Source: Desulfovibrio sp. ZJ209
GTDB taxonomy: Bacteria; Desulfobacterota; Desulfovibrionia; Desulfovibrionales; Desulfovibrionaceae
Reading direction: 5' to 3'
NCBI RefSeq assembly: GCF_011039135.1
Contig: NZ_JAAKEJ010000001.1
Location: 744,001 to 808,000 of the forward strand
Length of the DNA stretch: 64,000 bases
The number at the start of each line of letters is the position of its first letter. Within the stretch, counting starts at the first letter, position 1. Shown piece by piece: positions 52,466 to 60,932 of the stretch. Below the pieces are notes generated by a model. The model was not told the origin of the DNA. It did no database searches and saw nothing but the letters and a program-made list of their open reading frames with translations. Both the position numbers and the translations under genes were made by a program.

Positions 52466-53914
52466 ATGCCAGAAGGCCAGCCTCCCGGAGCGGGCGCCGC
52501 TTCGGAAGCTGGCCATGACAAAGCCACAGGAGCGCCGCTCCGCATGCCCAAGCCCGAACTCGGAACCTCGCCCCGCGCCATCTGGAGCCTGACATGGCCC
52601 CAGCTGCTCATGATGTACATCGTGTTCTTCATGGGCCTCACGAGCGTGTGGGTGGGGGGGCAGATCAGCGCCAATGTCCAGGCCGCCCTCGGCATGGTGA
52701 CGCAGTGCTCCCTCTTCCTCATGGTGGTCATCATGGCGCTCTCGAGCGGCGCCACGGCGGCCATCAGCCAGTCCCTCGGGGCCTTCCGGGTGCGCCGCGC
52801 GGAGCGCTACGTGGCGACGACCGTCCTCGGCAGCCTGGGGCTCGGGCTGATCATGGCTCTCGTCGGCTGGGGGTACGGCGACGGGATACTCCGGCTCATC
52901 ATGGTGCCCGAAGCCATCCGGCCGCTGGCAGCCGAGCTCTGGCAGGTCTTCATGCTCACGCTGCCCGCGCAATATGTGTATTCCGCCACCGGCGTCATCT
53001 TTCGCGCGACGCGGCTGGTGCTCCCGCCGCTCTGGGTGGCGGCGCTCGTGTGCGCGGCCAATCTTGCGTGCTGCCTGGGTTTCGGCCTCGGCTGGTTCGG
53101 CCTGCCCGACTGCGGCTACATGGGCCTCGCATGGAGCAATTTCGGCGCCCAGTGCCTCGGCGCGGCCTGCAATACCCTGTTGCTCGTGCGCTCCGGCTAT
53201 TTGCGGCGCCGCGCCATCCCCTCGTTGCGCTGGCTTCGGATGGGCCTCCCCTATCTGGTGCGCGTGGCACTCCCCGCGGCGGCGGCGCAGATCGTCTGGC
53301 AGTCGGGCTATCTCACCCTCTTTGTGCTCGTGGCGTCGCTCCCCGTGGACAGTGTCCACGCGCTGGCGGGACTCACCGCGGGCCTCCGGGCCGAGGCCCT
53401 GCTCTTCCTGCCCGGCATGGCCTTCAACATGACCGTCGCCGTCCTCGTGGGCAACAGCCTGGGCGAGGGGCGGCCGGCCCAGGCGAAGCGCGTGGCGCTC
53501 GCACTCGTGGGGCTCGCCGCAGCCGCCATGAGCGTGGTCGCCATCATCATCTGGCCCTTCAGGGCGGACATCGCCGCCCTGCTTTCGCAGGAGGCGGCCA
53601 CCCGGGCGCAGATCGTGAGCTACCTTTCCTATAACCTCGTCTCCACGCCCTTTTCCATCGCAAGCACCGTCATGGGCGGCATCATGGTGGGCGCGGGCGC
53701 CACGCAGTACAACCTGATGGTCTATGGGGGCACTTTCTGGATCGTGCGCCTCCCGCTCGGCTGGCTGCTGGGCCACCGGCTCTGGGGCACCGCATCGGGC
53801 GTGTTCGCCGCCATGCTCGTTTCGCAATGCCTGCAAGCCCTGATCATGCTCTATGTTGTCCTTCGCTGCGACTGGGCCCGCTTCGCCATGAACCGGCAGC
53901 GCCGCCCCCGCTGA
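52466..53914 (+). CDS. MATE-family multidrug/metabolite exporter
   Basis: A 482-residue inner-membrane protein with twelve hydrophobic segments in two similar halves. The MATE pattern appears as LTWPQLLMMYIVFFMGLTSV at the start of helix 1, AISQSLGAFRVRRAERYV after helix 2, and the second-half equivalents MAFNMTVAVLVGNSLGEGR and STVMGGIMVGAGATQYN. It probably uses a sodium or proton gradient to export drugs or metabolites. The first 30 residues are a Gly/Ala-rich cytoplasmic tail; ATG 52544 (PKPELGTSPRAIW, AGGAG 11 bases before) is an alternative start. It lies between lysA and a DUF2156 gene. Confidence 0.9.
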   Translation: MPEGQPPGAGAASEAGHDKATGAPLRMPKPELGTSPRAIWSLTWPQLLMMYIVFFMGLTSVWVGGQISANVQAALGMVTQCSLFLMVVIMALSSGATAAISQSLGAFRVRRAERYVATTVLGSLGLGLIMALVGWGYGDGILRLIMVPEAIRPLAAELWQVFMLTLPAQYVYSATGVIFRATRLVLPPLWVAALVCAANLACCLGFGLGWFGLPDCGYMGLAWSNFGAQCLGAACNTLLLVRSGYLRRRAIPSLRWLRMGLPYLVRVALPAAAAQIVWQSGYLTLFVLVASLPVDSVHALAGLTAGLRAEALLFLPGMAFNMTVAVLVGNSLGEGRPAQAKRVALALVGLAAAAMSVVAIIIWPFRADIAALLSQEAATRAQIVSYLSYNLVSTPFSIASTVMGGIMVGAGATQYNLMVYGGTFWIVRLPLGWLLGHRLWGTASGVFAAMLVSQCLQALIMLYVVLRCDWARFAMNRQRRPR

Positions 53915-53948
53915 ACCCTGTTTCCGCCGCGACCAAAGGAGATCGACT

Positions 53949-54842
53949 ATGGACGCGCACTTCATGCCCGTGAGCCTCAAGGAAAGCCCCGCCTACTACG
54001 CCCTTTGGGAGGCGACTCCGCGCCGTTCGCTGGACTATACGCTGGCGAACCTCTGGGGCTGGCAGGAATATTACGGCCTTGAATGGTATTTTGACGGGCG
54101 CCTGTGCTGGATACGGCAGACGAGGCCGGAAGTGCGTCCCTGGGCGCCCATCGGCGACTGGAACGCCGTGGACTGGGGCGCCGTGCTCCCCTGCGTGGCG
54201 GGCAAGGCCGGGCGCGACTTCATCCGCGTGCCTGAGGAGCTTGTCCATCTCTGGCAAAAGGCGTGCCCGCAGCTTTTGGAGGTCCGCGAGGAGCGCGGCC
54301 AGTGGGAATATCTCTACAAGCAGGAAGAGCTTGCGACGCTCGCCGGCAATCGCTTTCACAAAAAGCGCAATCATTACAACAGTTACGTCAAGGCCTATGG
54401 CGAGCCGGATTACCGCGGCGTCACCGATGCCATGGTGGAAGACGTGCTCGGCGTGCAGGACGACTGGTGCCAGTGGCACGAATGCGAGGGCTCGCCCTCG
54501 CTGCTCGCCGAAAACGAGGCCATCAACCGCGTGCTCACCCATTGGGACGCCTTCCGGGGGCTCACCGGGGGCTCGCTCTATGTGGACGGCCGCATGATCG
54601 CCTTCAGCGTGGGCGAAAAGCTGGACAGCGAGACCCTTGGCGTCCACTTCGAGAAGGGGCTCAACGGCTACAAGGGCGTCTACCAGGCCATGAACTGCGA
54701 ATTCGCGCGCCACGCGGGCGCGGGCCTGAAATGGATAAACCGCGCGCAGGACCTGGACGAGGAGGGCCTCCGGCAGGCCAAGATGACCTACCTACCCGCG
54801 GACTTCTTGCGCAAGTCCACGGTGCATGTGCGGCCTGCGTAA
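53949..54842 (+). CDS. DUF2156-family protein (LPG-synthase C-terminal-like, GNAT fold)
   Basis: A 297-residue cytoplasmic protein similar to the C-terminal domain of phosphatidylglycerol lysyltransferase (double GNAT-like fold). Typical pieces are DYTLANLWGWQEYYGLEW near the N-terminus, a central RFHKKRNHYNSYVKAYGEP, the LYVDGRMIAFSVGEKL strand-turn, and the end GLKWINRAQDLDEEGLRQAK, FLRKSTVHVRP. Without the membrane half it is not a full lysyl-PG synthase; it may transfer an aminoacyl group from tRNA to a soluble acceptor. AAGGAG lies eight bases before the ATG, and the gene starts 34 bases after the MATE gene, so the two are probably co-transcribed. Confidence 0.85.
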   Translation: MDAHFMPVSLKESPAYYALWEATPRRSLDYTLANLWGWQEYYGLEWYFDGRLCWIRQTRPEVRPWAPIGDWNAVDWGAVLPCVAGKAGRDFIRVPEELVHLWQKACPQLLEVREERGQWEYLYKQEELATLAGNRFHKKRNHYNSYVKAYGEPDYRGVTDAMVEDVLGVQDDWCQWHECEGSPSLLAENEAINRVLTHWDAFRGLTGGSLYVDGRMIAFSVGEKLDSETLGVHFEKGLNGYKGVYQAMNCEFARHAGAGLKWINRAQDLDEEGLRQAKMTYLPADFLRKSTVHVRPA

Positions 54843-54964
54843 GCGGTCGTCCGTGAATGGGCTCTGGCCTCGAGGCAGGGAGAGGGCTGTACCCTTCGGG
54901 GAACGCCGAAAGTATCCGCCAAAAACCGTCCTTTTCCCCTGCCCCGGACGGCGGGCCAGCCGCG

Positions 54965-55675
54965 TCAGCGGTATTCCCGTCCTGACCAGAGCACGCGCCC
55001 GATGACGCGGAACTGGTCTGCGCCGTCGCCGCGCAAGTCGAGGCTCAGGGGCGGGTAGGCCGGGTTGGCGCTGTGCAGGACAACCTTGCCGGGCAGCTTG
55101 TCCACCCGCTTGATATAGATGGCGTCCTCAAAGCCCACGGCATAGAGCCGGCCCGGGGTGATGTCCGTCTGGCCCTGGTCGAGCAGGACCACATCGTTGT
55201 CAAAAATTTCCGGCACCATGCTGTCGCCCGAAACGCGCATGAGCACCATGCGCCTCGGATTGCCCTTGCGGCGCAGAAAATCGCTGCGGAAGGCATAACC
55301 GCCCTCTTGGGCGCCGCTGACCTCAAGGCTGCCCGTGCCCGCGGAAAGCCGCGCCTCGGCGAGGGGGATGGTGACAAGGTCGGTCTCGCAGTCGGCAGGG
55401 GCGGCGGGCAGTTCCCCATCGCCGGCTTCTGGCAGCCGCTCCGGCCCGCGCCCGAAAAAAAGCCAATGGGCATTGACGCCCGTCTGCGCCGCGCAGGACT
55501 GGATCCAGGCCGGGGGCACCTCACGGCGCTTGCGCGCACCGTTGACGGACTGCGGCGTGATGCCCAGGGTGCGGGCAAGCTCGGCATCGGTGGTCACGTC
55601 AAGCGCGCGCATGAGGCGGGTGAGGCATTGGGCGGCTTCATCACCGGTGCGGGGGGAGGCGGGCAGCGGTACCAT
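54965..55675 (-). CDS. CI/LexA-type self-cleaving repressor (HTH + S24 peptidase)
   Basis: A 236-residue regulator. Residues 15-75 are a phage-CI-type helix-turn-helix (TDAELARTLGITPQSVNGAR). Residues 105-236 are an S24 peptidase domain with the Ser/Lys dyad: Ser152 (SGDSMVPEI) and Lys189 (IYIKRVDK), 37 residues apart as in LexA. An Ala-Gly pair (A112-G113, SAGTG) lies where auto-cleavage would be expected. It should release its operators after RecA-stimulated cleavage during DNA damage. ATG 55675 has GAGG six bases upstream. No integrase or phage structural genes are next to it. It converges with the DUF2156 gene. Confidence 0.88.
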   Translation of the reverse strand: MVPLPASPRTGDEAAQCLTRLMRALDVTTDAELARTLGITPQSVNGARKRREVPPAWIQSCAAQTGVNAHWLFFGRGPERLPEAGDGELPAAPADCETDLVTIPLAEARLSAGTGSLEVSGAQEGGYAFRSDFLRRKGNPRRMVLMRVSGDSMVPEIFDNDVVLLDQGQTDITPGRLYAVGFEDAIYIKRVDKLPGKVVLHSANPAYPPLSLDLRGDGADQFRVIGRVLWSGREYR

Positions 55676-55749
55676 GGCATCCTCACAAGGTGAGCCCCTC
55701 GGGGCGTGTGCGGAACAGGCAGGCAAAGGCATTTCGGAACCCGAAGACA

Positions 55750-55778
55750 ACCTAGCACGAAGAAAAATACATCACAAG
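55750..55778 (-). promoter_or_regulatory. Predicted promoter of the repressor gene with nearby inverted repeats
   Basis: On the minus strand TTGTGA (55778-55773) and TAGGTT (55755-55750) are 17 bases apart. Just upstream are ACAA-g-TTGT (55775-55783) overlapping the -35 and TCAGT-ctcac-ACTGA (55787-55801), candidate operators for autoregulation. Confidence 0.45.
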
Positions 55779-55859
55779 TTGTTTTTCAGTCTCACACTGA
55801 TTTTTTTCGTCTTTTATTGTCCGCTTCTTCTCTTCATTAAAGGTTATGTTGTACTGAGC

Positions 55860-56125
55860 GGTTGTCGGATCTTCCTTAGACCCGTCTGGAGCGCAGCGGA
55901 AGACGGGTGCTAGTGCCGGAAGAATCCTAAAAAATAAGATTTTTTGGGGCGGGCAAGGAAGATAAAAATTTCCGAAGGGAGTGTAGTCAAGTACTCGACC
56001 GAGGAAATTTTTCTCTGACGCAGCCAGCACCAAAAAGGCTGTTTTTGACGGATAATTTCGGCATTACAGATGCAGCACGGGCGCAACACCAACCCAAAAG
56101 CATAACAAAGCCTCATTAAATCACA
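55860..56125. repeat. Gene-free low-GC segment with nested inverted repeats, possible dispersed element
   Basis: Between the repressor and the TRAP operon, 517 bases hold no credible gene. This part contains ACCCGTCT/AGACGGGT (55880-55887, 55901-55908), AAAAAAT-aag-ATTTTTT near 55930-55946, and AAAAATTTCC/GGAAATTTTT (55964-55973, 56003-56012) enclosing GAGT/ACTC (55979-55982, 55993-55996). The composition differs from its surroundings. It may be a mobile repeat, a structured RNA or remains of an inserted element. Two short open frames in it look like chance. Confidence 0.4.
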
Positions 56126-56130
56126 GATTG

Positions 56131-56160
56131 AAAAGGGGCTCCCTTGCGGGAAGCCCCTTT
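56131..56160 (-). terminator. Rho-independent terminator of the TRAP operon
   Basis: AAAGGGGCT (56132-56140) pairs with AGCCCCTTT (56152-56160), with inner CCC/GGG pairs and one bulge. On the minus strand it is followed by TTTTCAATC, 33 bases after the TRAP permease stop. Confidence 0.8.
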
Positions 56161-56192
56161 AAATACCGCGAATGTAAACAGCAGCGAAAAGC

Positions 56193-58316
56193 CTAGGCGT
56201 CGCCGGCGGCCTCGCCGCCCTTCCCCCCTTGCATGAGGGGCTGGCCCGGGCCTGCCTTGAATACCCGCTGGAGCACATAGACCCCGGCCATGAGCCCGAA
56301 GCCGATGAGGTCGGTCTTGAGGCCGGGGGTGATGAGCGTGATGGCCGCGGCCACGAGGATGAGGCGCTCCCAGAAAAAGAGGTTCCTCAGCCAGTAGCCC
56401 ACGCTCGCGAAGGACAGCGCGGCGATGCCCACGGCCGCCGTGCAGACAATGAAGACGATCTCCCATGTATCGGCGCCGATCATCAGGAGGGCCGGGTTGT
56501 AGCAGAAGATATAGGGGATGAGGAAGCCCGCGAAGGCGAGCTTCACCGCCATGAAGCCCGTGGCGTTGGGCTCGGCCCGGGCAATGCCCGCGGCCGCGTA
56601 GGCGGCGAGCGCCACCGGGGGGGTGAGGTCGGCAAGGATGCCGAAATACATGATGAAGAGATGCGCGGCGAGCTGGGGGACGCCGAAGCTCTGGATGGCC
56701 GGTGCGGCGATGGTGGCGAGCACGATGTACTTGGCCGTGGTGGGGAGGCCCATGCCCAGGATGATGGACGAGAACATGGTCAGCACCAGGGTGAGCGCGA
56801 AGCTCCCCGCCGAGAGCGCGAGGATGGCGTTGGCGAGCTTGAGGCCCACGCCGGTGAGCGTGACCACGCCGATGACAAAGCCCGTGCACGCGCAGGCGGC
56901 GGAAACGCCGAGCGCGAGGCGGCCGCCGTTCTCCATGGCCATGAGCACGTCTTTCAGGGCCAGCTTGTTGCACTGGGCGAGGCTGCTTCGCACGGTCATG
57001 CCACTGGGGCCAGCTCCGGCCCATGCCTTCCAGTTATTGGCGACCAGGGAGATGACCACGGTCGTCACGATGCAGTAATAGGCCGACTTGAGCGGCGTGT
57101 AGCCCTGCATGAGCAGGTAGACGAGCACGATGATGGGAATGAGCAGGTAGCCGCCGTGCCTGAGCACATGCCACGGCTTGGGGAGGCGGTCCTTGGGGAT
57201 GCCCTTGAGGCCGAGGCGCTTGGCCTCCATATGCACCATGAAGCCCACGGCGAGATAATAGAGCAGCGCCGGGATGAGCGCCGCCTTGGCGATCTCCACA
57301 TAGCCCACGCCCAAAAACTGCGCCATGATGAAGGCGGCGGCGCCCATGATGGGCGGCATGATCTGGCCGCCGGTGGAGGACGCCGCCTCCACGGCGCCGG
57401 CGAAGGCGCCGCGATAGCCCACGCTCTTCATGAGCGGGATGGTGAAGGTGCCGGTGGAGACGGTATTGGCCACCGACGACCCGGAGATGGTACCGAAAAA
57501 GCCGCTGGCGAGCACGGCCACCTTGGCCGGGCCGCCCACGAACCTGCCCGCCGCGCCGAGCGCGAGGTCGATGAAAAACTTGCCGAGGCCCGTGCTGTGC
57601 AAAAAGGCGCCAAAGAGGATGAAGAGGAACACGAAGGACGCGGCCACGCCGAGCGGCATGCCGAACAGGCCCTCGGTGGTCAGGTACATGTGGCCCACGA
57701 TGCGCTTGAGCGAAAAGCCGGGATGCCCGAGCATGCCGGGAATGAGGTTCCCGAACTTGGCGTAGAGCAAAAAGACGATGGCCACGATGGTGATGGGCAG
57801 GCCCACGATGCGCCGCGTCGCCTCCAGCACCAGCAGGATGGACGCGCAGCCGAAGATGAAGTCAAGCTCGGTGGGCGGCCCGGCGTCCAGCACGATGGTG
57901 TCATAGTTCCAGATGATGTAGCCGCACACAGCTGCGCCGGCAGCGGCCAACAGCACGTCGTACCAGTTGAGCCTGTGCTTGTTGCCGTCGGCCTTGGCCG
58001 GATAGAGCAGGTAGATGAGCACGAGCACAAAGCCGAGATGGATGGAGCGCTGGATCTGCGGCGGGTAGAGGCCAGTTGCCGCCGTGAAGAGCTGGAAGCC
58101 GGAAAAAACGATGCAGACGCAACTGATGAAAATCTTGAGCCAGCCGCGGAAGGTGCGGAAGGTCGCCTCCTTGTCGTACTTGGCGACGATTTCCGAAACG
58201 TCCAGTGTGTCCTGTATTTTTTCGGCGGCGTCGGAGTCCAGCCGGCTCCCCTCCTCGAGGGCGAATCCGCCGGAACCTTCCTGCCCGATGACCTGCATCC
58301 GCTCTTTGTGACTCAT
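56193..58316 (-). CDS. TRAP transporter fused permease (4TM + 12TM)
   Basis: A 707-residue inner-membrane protein joining the small and large membrane subunits of a TRAP transporter of the TAXI type. It has a cytoplasmic N-terminus of about 60 residues and a first group of helices (FISCVCIVFSGFQLF, SIHLGFVLVLIYLLY, DVLLAAAGAAVCGYIIW). The large DctM-like half carries GSSVANTVSTGTFTIPLMK, SSTGGQIMPPIMGAAAF and the ILGMGLPTTAKYIVLA and TPPVALAAYAAAG signatures. It uses a sodium gradient to import a substrate delivered by the binding protein. It overlaps the upstream DUF1850 gene by four bases (ATGA) and is the last gene of a three-gene operon. Confidence 0.93.
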   Translation of the reverse strand: MSHKERMQVIGQEGSGGFALEEGSRLDSDAAEKIQDTLDVSEIVAKYDKEATFRTFRGWLKIFISCVCIVFSGFQLFTAATGLYPPQIQRSIHLGFVLVLIYLLYPAKADGNKHRLNWYDVLLAAAGAAVCGYIIWNYDTIVLDAGPPTELDFIFGCASILLVLEATRRIVGLPITIVAIVFLLYAKFGNLIPGMLGHPGFSLKRIVGHMYLTTEGLFGMPLGVAASFVFLFILFGAFLHSTGLGKFFIDLALGAAGRFVGGPAKVAVLASGFFGTISGSSVANTVSTGTFTIPLMKSVGYRGAFAGAVEAASSTGGQIMPPIMGAAAFIMAQFLGVGYVEIAKAALIPALLYYLAVGFMVHMEAKRLGLKGIPKDRLPKPWHVLRHGGYLLIPIIVLVYLLMQGYTPLKSAYYCIVTTVVISLVANNWKAWAGAGPSGMTVRSSLAQCNKLALKDVLMAMENGGRLALGVSAACACTGFVIGVVTLTGVGLKLANAILALSAGSFALTLVLTMFSSIILGMGLPTTAKYIVLATIAAPAIQSFGVPQLAAHLFIMYFGILADLTPPVALAAYAAAGIARAEPNATGFMAVKLAFAGFLIPYIFCYNPALLMIGADTWEIVFIVCTAAVGIAALSFASVGYWLRNLFFWERLILVAAAITLITPGLKTDLIGFGLMAGVYVLQRVFKAGPGQPLMQGGKGGEAAGDA

Positions 58317-58912
58317 GGCTGCCTCTGCAATGGCTCATGGGGCCTTGCCCCGGCACCGCATCCCTGCGGGGCATAGATAAAGGTAAGGGCGCTTCCGGCC
58401 GGGGCGAGCTTGGTGAAGGGGACTTCCCCACCGCCGGCGCTTTCGGGCAACAGCAGGGCATGCCCGGCCACGCGCCCCACGCGCACGTCAAAGGTCTTGA
58501 GGGGCCGCGCGTAGCCGCTCATGACGATGCGGCCATTGCCGGCGCTCATCGCCTGACCCGGCTCGGGCGCCGAGGGAAGCCCGGCGCCGAAATCCTGGTA
58601 CACCGTCTTGTCCAGATTGATGACGCCGTCCCGGATGATGAAATGGTCTTCCACCGGGGTCAGCGCCACGGAGTGGGTGTAGCGGATGGCAAAGCCCTCC
58701 CCCTCCCCGAGCGGCCACGCCCCGGCGAGCGCGCCCCCGGCATCGCGGACGCAAAGCTCGCCCCCGGCGCCTGCCCCGGCGAAGGCCACGGGCGCCCCCA
58801 GCAGCGCAAGGCAGAGGCCGAGCGCGGCGAAAAGGCGCGCGCCGCGTGCGCGGCGCTGCGAAAAACCGCGCCGGGCGGGAACAGAGCCCGCCCGGCCGTC
58901 GCAATGCTGCAT
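58313..58912 (-). CDS. DUF1850-family protein of the TRAP operon
   Basis: A protein of 199 residues (206 if the TTG at 58933 is used). DUF1850 genes are regularly found with TAXI-TRAP transporters. A hydrophobic segment (RLFAALGLCLALLGAPVAFA) follows a basic N-terminus, so it is exported or membrane-anchored. Family pieces are IRYTHSVALTPVEDHF and YQDFGAGLPSAP, then MSGYARPLKTFDVRVGRVAGH. Its function is unknown. The start is uncertain: ATG 58912 lacks a clear ribosome site, and TTG 58933 lies three bases after the stop of the binding-protein gene and may be read by coupling. Confidence 0.82.
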   Translation of the reverse strand: MQHCDGRAGSVPARRGFSQRRARGARLFAALGLCLALLGAPVAFAGAGAGGELCVRDAGGALAGAWPLGEGEGFAIRYTHSVALTPVEDHFIIRDGVINLDKTVYQDFGAGLPSAPEPGQAMSAGNGRIVMSGYARPLKTFDVRVGRVAGHALLLPESAGGGEVPFTKLAPAGSALTFIYAPQGCGAGARPHEPLQRQP

Positions 58913-58936
58913 GGGTTCAAGAGAACGCTTCAAGGC

Positions 58937-59890
58937 TTACTTCAGGATGCCCTTTTCCTTGAGGTACTTTTCCGCACCCGGATGGAAGGGGATGGTCACG
59001 CCGTCGGCAGCCTTTTCGAGCAGGATCTCCGAGCCCTTGTTGTGCCCCTTGGCCACGTCGCCAAGATTCTCGAACAGGGTCTTGGTGAGGTTGTAGGCCA
59101 CGTCATCGGGCATGTCCTTGTTGGCCACGAGTATGGCCTGGACGGAGAGGGTCGGCACCTCGTTTTCCTGGCCCTTGTAGGTCTTGGCCGGGATGGCGTC
59201 CTTCACGAGATAGGGGAACTTGGCGATGACCTCGTCCGCCTTGGCGCCTTCAAGCGGCACGAAGACGACATCCTGGGTGGTGGTGATGTCCTGGATGGCG
59301 GGGCTCGGCGTGCCGATGGAGAAGACGAAGCCGTCCACCTGGCGGTCCTTGAACTGGTCGGCCGTCTCGCCATAGGGCAGGAAGATGGGCTCCACGTTCT
59401 TGTAGTCCAGCCCGTAGAAGTCGAAGATCTGGCGGCAGTTCACCTCGTTGCCGCTGCCGCGGGCGCCCACGGAGATCTTCTTGCCCTTGAAGTCCTCAAG
59501 GTTCTTCACGCCGCTGTCCTTGCTGGCGACGACGTGGATGTATTCGGGGTAGAGGCGGGCGATGGCGCGCACGTCGCCGAGCTTGCCCTTGAAGGGGGCA
59601 TTGCCGTTGAAGGCGGCGTCGGCCACGTCGTTCTGGACGATGGCGAAATCCACGTCGCCGGCTTCCACAAGGCGCATGTTCTCGCCGGAGGCGCCCGTGG
59701 CCTGGGCAGTGACGGAAAGCGCGCCGTCACTCTTGTTGCTCAGCACCTGGCCGATGGCGCCGCCCAGGGGATAATACACGCCGGACGTGCCGCCCGTGGC
59801 CAGGGTGAGCCGCTTGCCGTCCGCGGCGGACGCCGCGCCCGCGGCAAGGATGAGGGCACCAGCGAGAAGAAGGCCCAAGATTTTTTTCAT
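58937..59890 (-). CDS. TAXI-family TRAP substrate-binding protein
   Basis: A 317-residue periplasmic binding protein. After a signal peptide (KKILGLLLAGALILAAGAASA) the TAXI family start LTLATGGTSGVYYPLGGAIG is seen. VEAGDVDFAIVQNDVADAA, KKISVGARGSGNEV and a Cys-containing hinge (NCRQIFDFYG) follow. TAXI proteins bind small carboxylates or related metabolites and pass them to the fused TRAP permease; the ligand cannot be inferred. AAGGAGCAGCGCTG precedes the ATG. First gene of the operon binding protein - DUF1850 - permease. Confidence 0.93.
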   Translation of the reverse strand: MKKILGLLLAGALILAAGAASAADGKRLTLATGGTSGVYYPLGGAIGQVLSNKSDGALSVTAQATGASGENMRLVEAGDVDFAIVQNDVADAAFNGNAPFKGKLGDVRAIARLYPEYIHVVASKDSGVKNLEDFKGKKISVGARGSGNEVNCRQIFDFYGLDYKNVEPIFLPYGETADQFKDRQVDGFVFSIGTPSPAIQDITTTQDVVFVPLEGAKADEVIAKFPYLVKDAIPAKTYKGQENEVPTLSVQAILVANKDMPDDVAYNLTKTLFENLGDVAKGHNKGSEILLEKAADGVTIPFHPGAEKYLKEKGILK

Positions 59891-59975
59891 CAGCGCTGCT
59901 CCTTAAAAAATGATTTTCCCCGCCGGGTGCGCGCAGGCCGGCCGCGCGCAGGAGGAACATATATGGGAAGCCGCC

Positions 59976-60004
59976 CTTATAGCGCAGAATGCCGCCGTTG
60001 GCAA
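59976..60004 (-). promoter_or_regulatory. Predicted promoter of the TRAP operon
   Basis: On the minus strand TTGCCA (60004-59999) and TATAAG (59981-59976) are 17 bases apart, about 85 bases before the binding-protein start. A good match in a GC-rich context. Confidence 0.6.
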
Positions 60005-60104
60005 ATGGCTCTCGCGCCCCGGCACAGGGGCAAAACCCTTGAAGGGGCGCCCCTCCTGCTGCTACACTCGGACAGCACCTTTTGACATATTTTCTGGAAC
60101 TGCC

Positions 60105-60848
60105 ATGCGCGCCGCACTTCTTCCCGATCCGCACAAAGGCCCCGGCTACTCCATCATCGAGCTCCACGGGGCGCCCCCTCTGGAATCCCCGGTCTTCCTC
60201 CTCAGGCGCGCGTCCGACGGCGCGTGGCTTTCCGGCTCCGGCTGGGGAATGGAAGAGACCTCGCTCACGCCCGACGGCTGGGACAGCGGGGAGGGCGTCC
60301 AGCGCCTCATGCTCGGCCCCGGCCTCGTGGACGATCTCGACCCGGGCGACGACTACACCCTCACCATCCCGGGCGCCGGCTCGTGCGCGCTCATGCTGGA
60401 AGGGCTCGACCAGTCGCACATCATCGGCGGCGAGCCCGTGGGCTTGACGCCGCCGCCCGTGCCCGGATTCATGCCGACTGGGCCCGCCAGCCCCGCGCCT
60501 GACCCGGAAAACGCCATCGACGAAGGCGTGGAGCCCACGCCCGAAGTTCTCGGCGGCGATGATGGTGGCCTGCCCTCCGGTGTGGCGGCCGCTCCTGAAA
60601 GCGAGGCTGCGCCGCCGCGCAAGAAGCGCCTTGGGTGCGCGCTCATGGGGGTCCTCCTGCTCGTGGGCTGGCTCGGGGCCGGCGTGGCCCTCTGGCACGG
60701 CGCCATGCGCACGCCCGCGGCCTCGCCGACGCCCACGGCCGCCGCCGAAGCGGGCGAGGCGGCGGATGAACCGTCCTTTTCCCTCTTTCCGCGCACCGAC
60801 CCGGACGGCGAGCCCACCTATGAGGAAGAGGAAAAGCCCAGGTCTTGA
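60105..60848 (+). CDS. Hypothetical protein with one membrane span
   Basis: A 247-residue protein of no recognised family. Residues 1-110 form a soluble domain with short hydrophobic strands (YSIIELHGAPPLESPVFLLRR shown in part: YSIIELHGAPP; TLTIPGAGSCALMLEGL). A Pro/Asp/Glu-rich linker (about 120-175) and basic PPRKKR precede one membrane span (ALMGVLLLVGWLGAGVALW, about 180-198). The tail is acidic (DPDGEPTYEEEEKPRS). With the positive-inside rule the large N-terminal domain should be cytoplasmic and the tail outside. ATG 60105 has TGGAA six bases before it. It is divergent from the TRAP operon and 84 bases ahead of the dehydrogenase gene. Confidence 0.6.
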   Translation: MRAALLPDPHKGPGYSIIELHGAPPLESPVFLLRRASDGAWLSGSGWGMEETSLTPDGWDSGEGVQRLMLGPGLVDDLDPGDDYTLTIPGAGSCALMLEGLDQSHIIGGEPVGLTPPPVPGFMPTGPASPAPDPENAIDEGVEPTPEVLGGDDGGLPSGVAAAPESEAAPPRKKRLGCALMGVLLLVGWLGAGVALWHGAMRTPAASPTPTAAAEAGEAADEPSFSLFPRTDPDGEPTYEEEEKPRS

Positions 60849-60932
60849 AAAAAAATGCCAGGTGCGAAATACTTGGCTCACACATGGAGAAACCGGCGGG
60901 GCGCACCCGGCCGAGGCACAAGGGAGCGGGGC

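Noticed and set aside
55752..56116. Two short minus-strand open frames in the gene-free segment
   Set aside because: They lack ribosome sites and conserved features and run through the inverted repeats, so they were treated as chance.
54843..56192. Prophage or integrated element around the CI-like repressor
   Set aside because: No integrase, portal, capsid or lysis genes lie on either side. The repressor alone does not support a prophage call.
56229..58376. Long plus-strand open frame opposite the TRAP permease
   Set aside because: It reads as a His/Glu/Gly-rich shadow of hydrophobic codons. The permease with its helices is on the minus strand.
60082..60104. TTGACA just before the hypothetical gene at 60105
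   Set aside because: The matching -10 would fall inside the coding region, so it cannot be the promoter of that gene as annotated.
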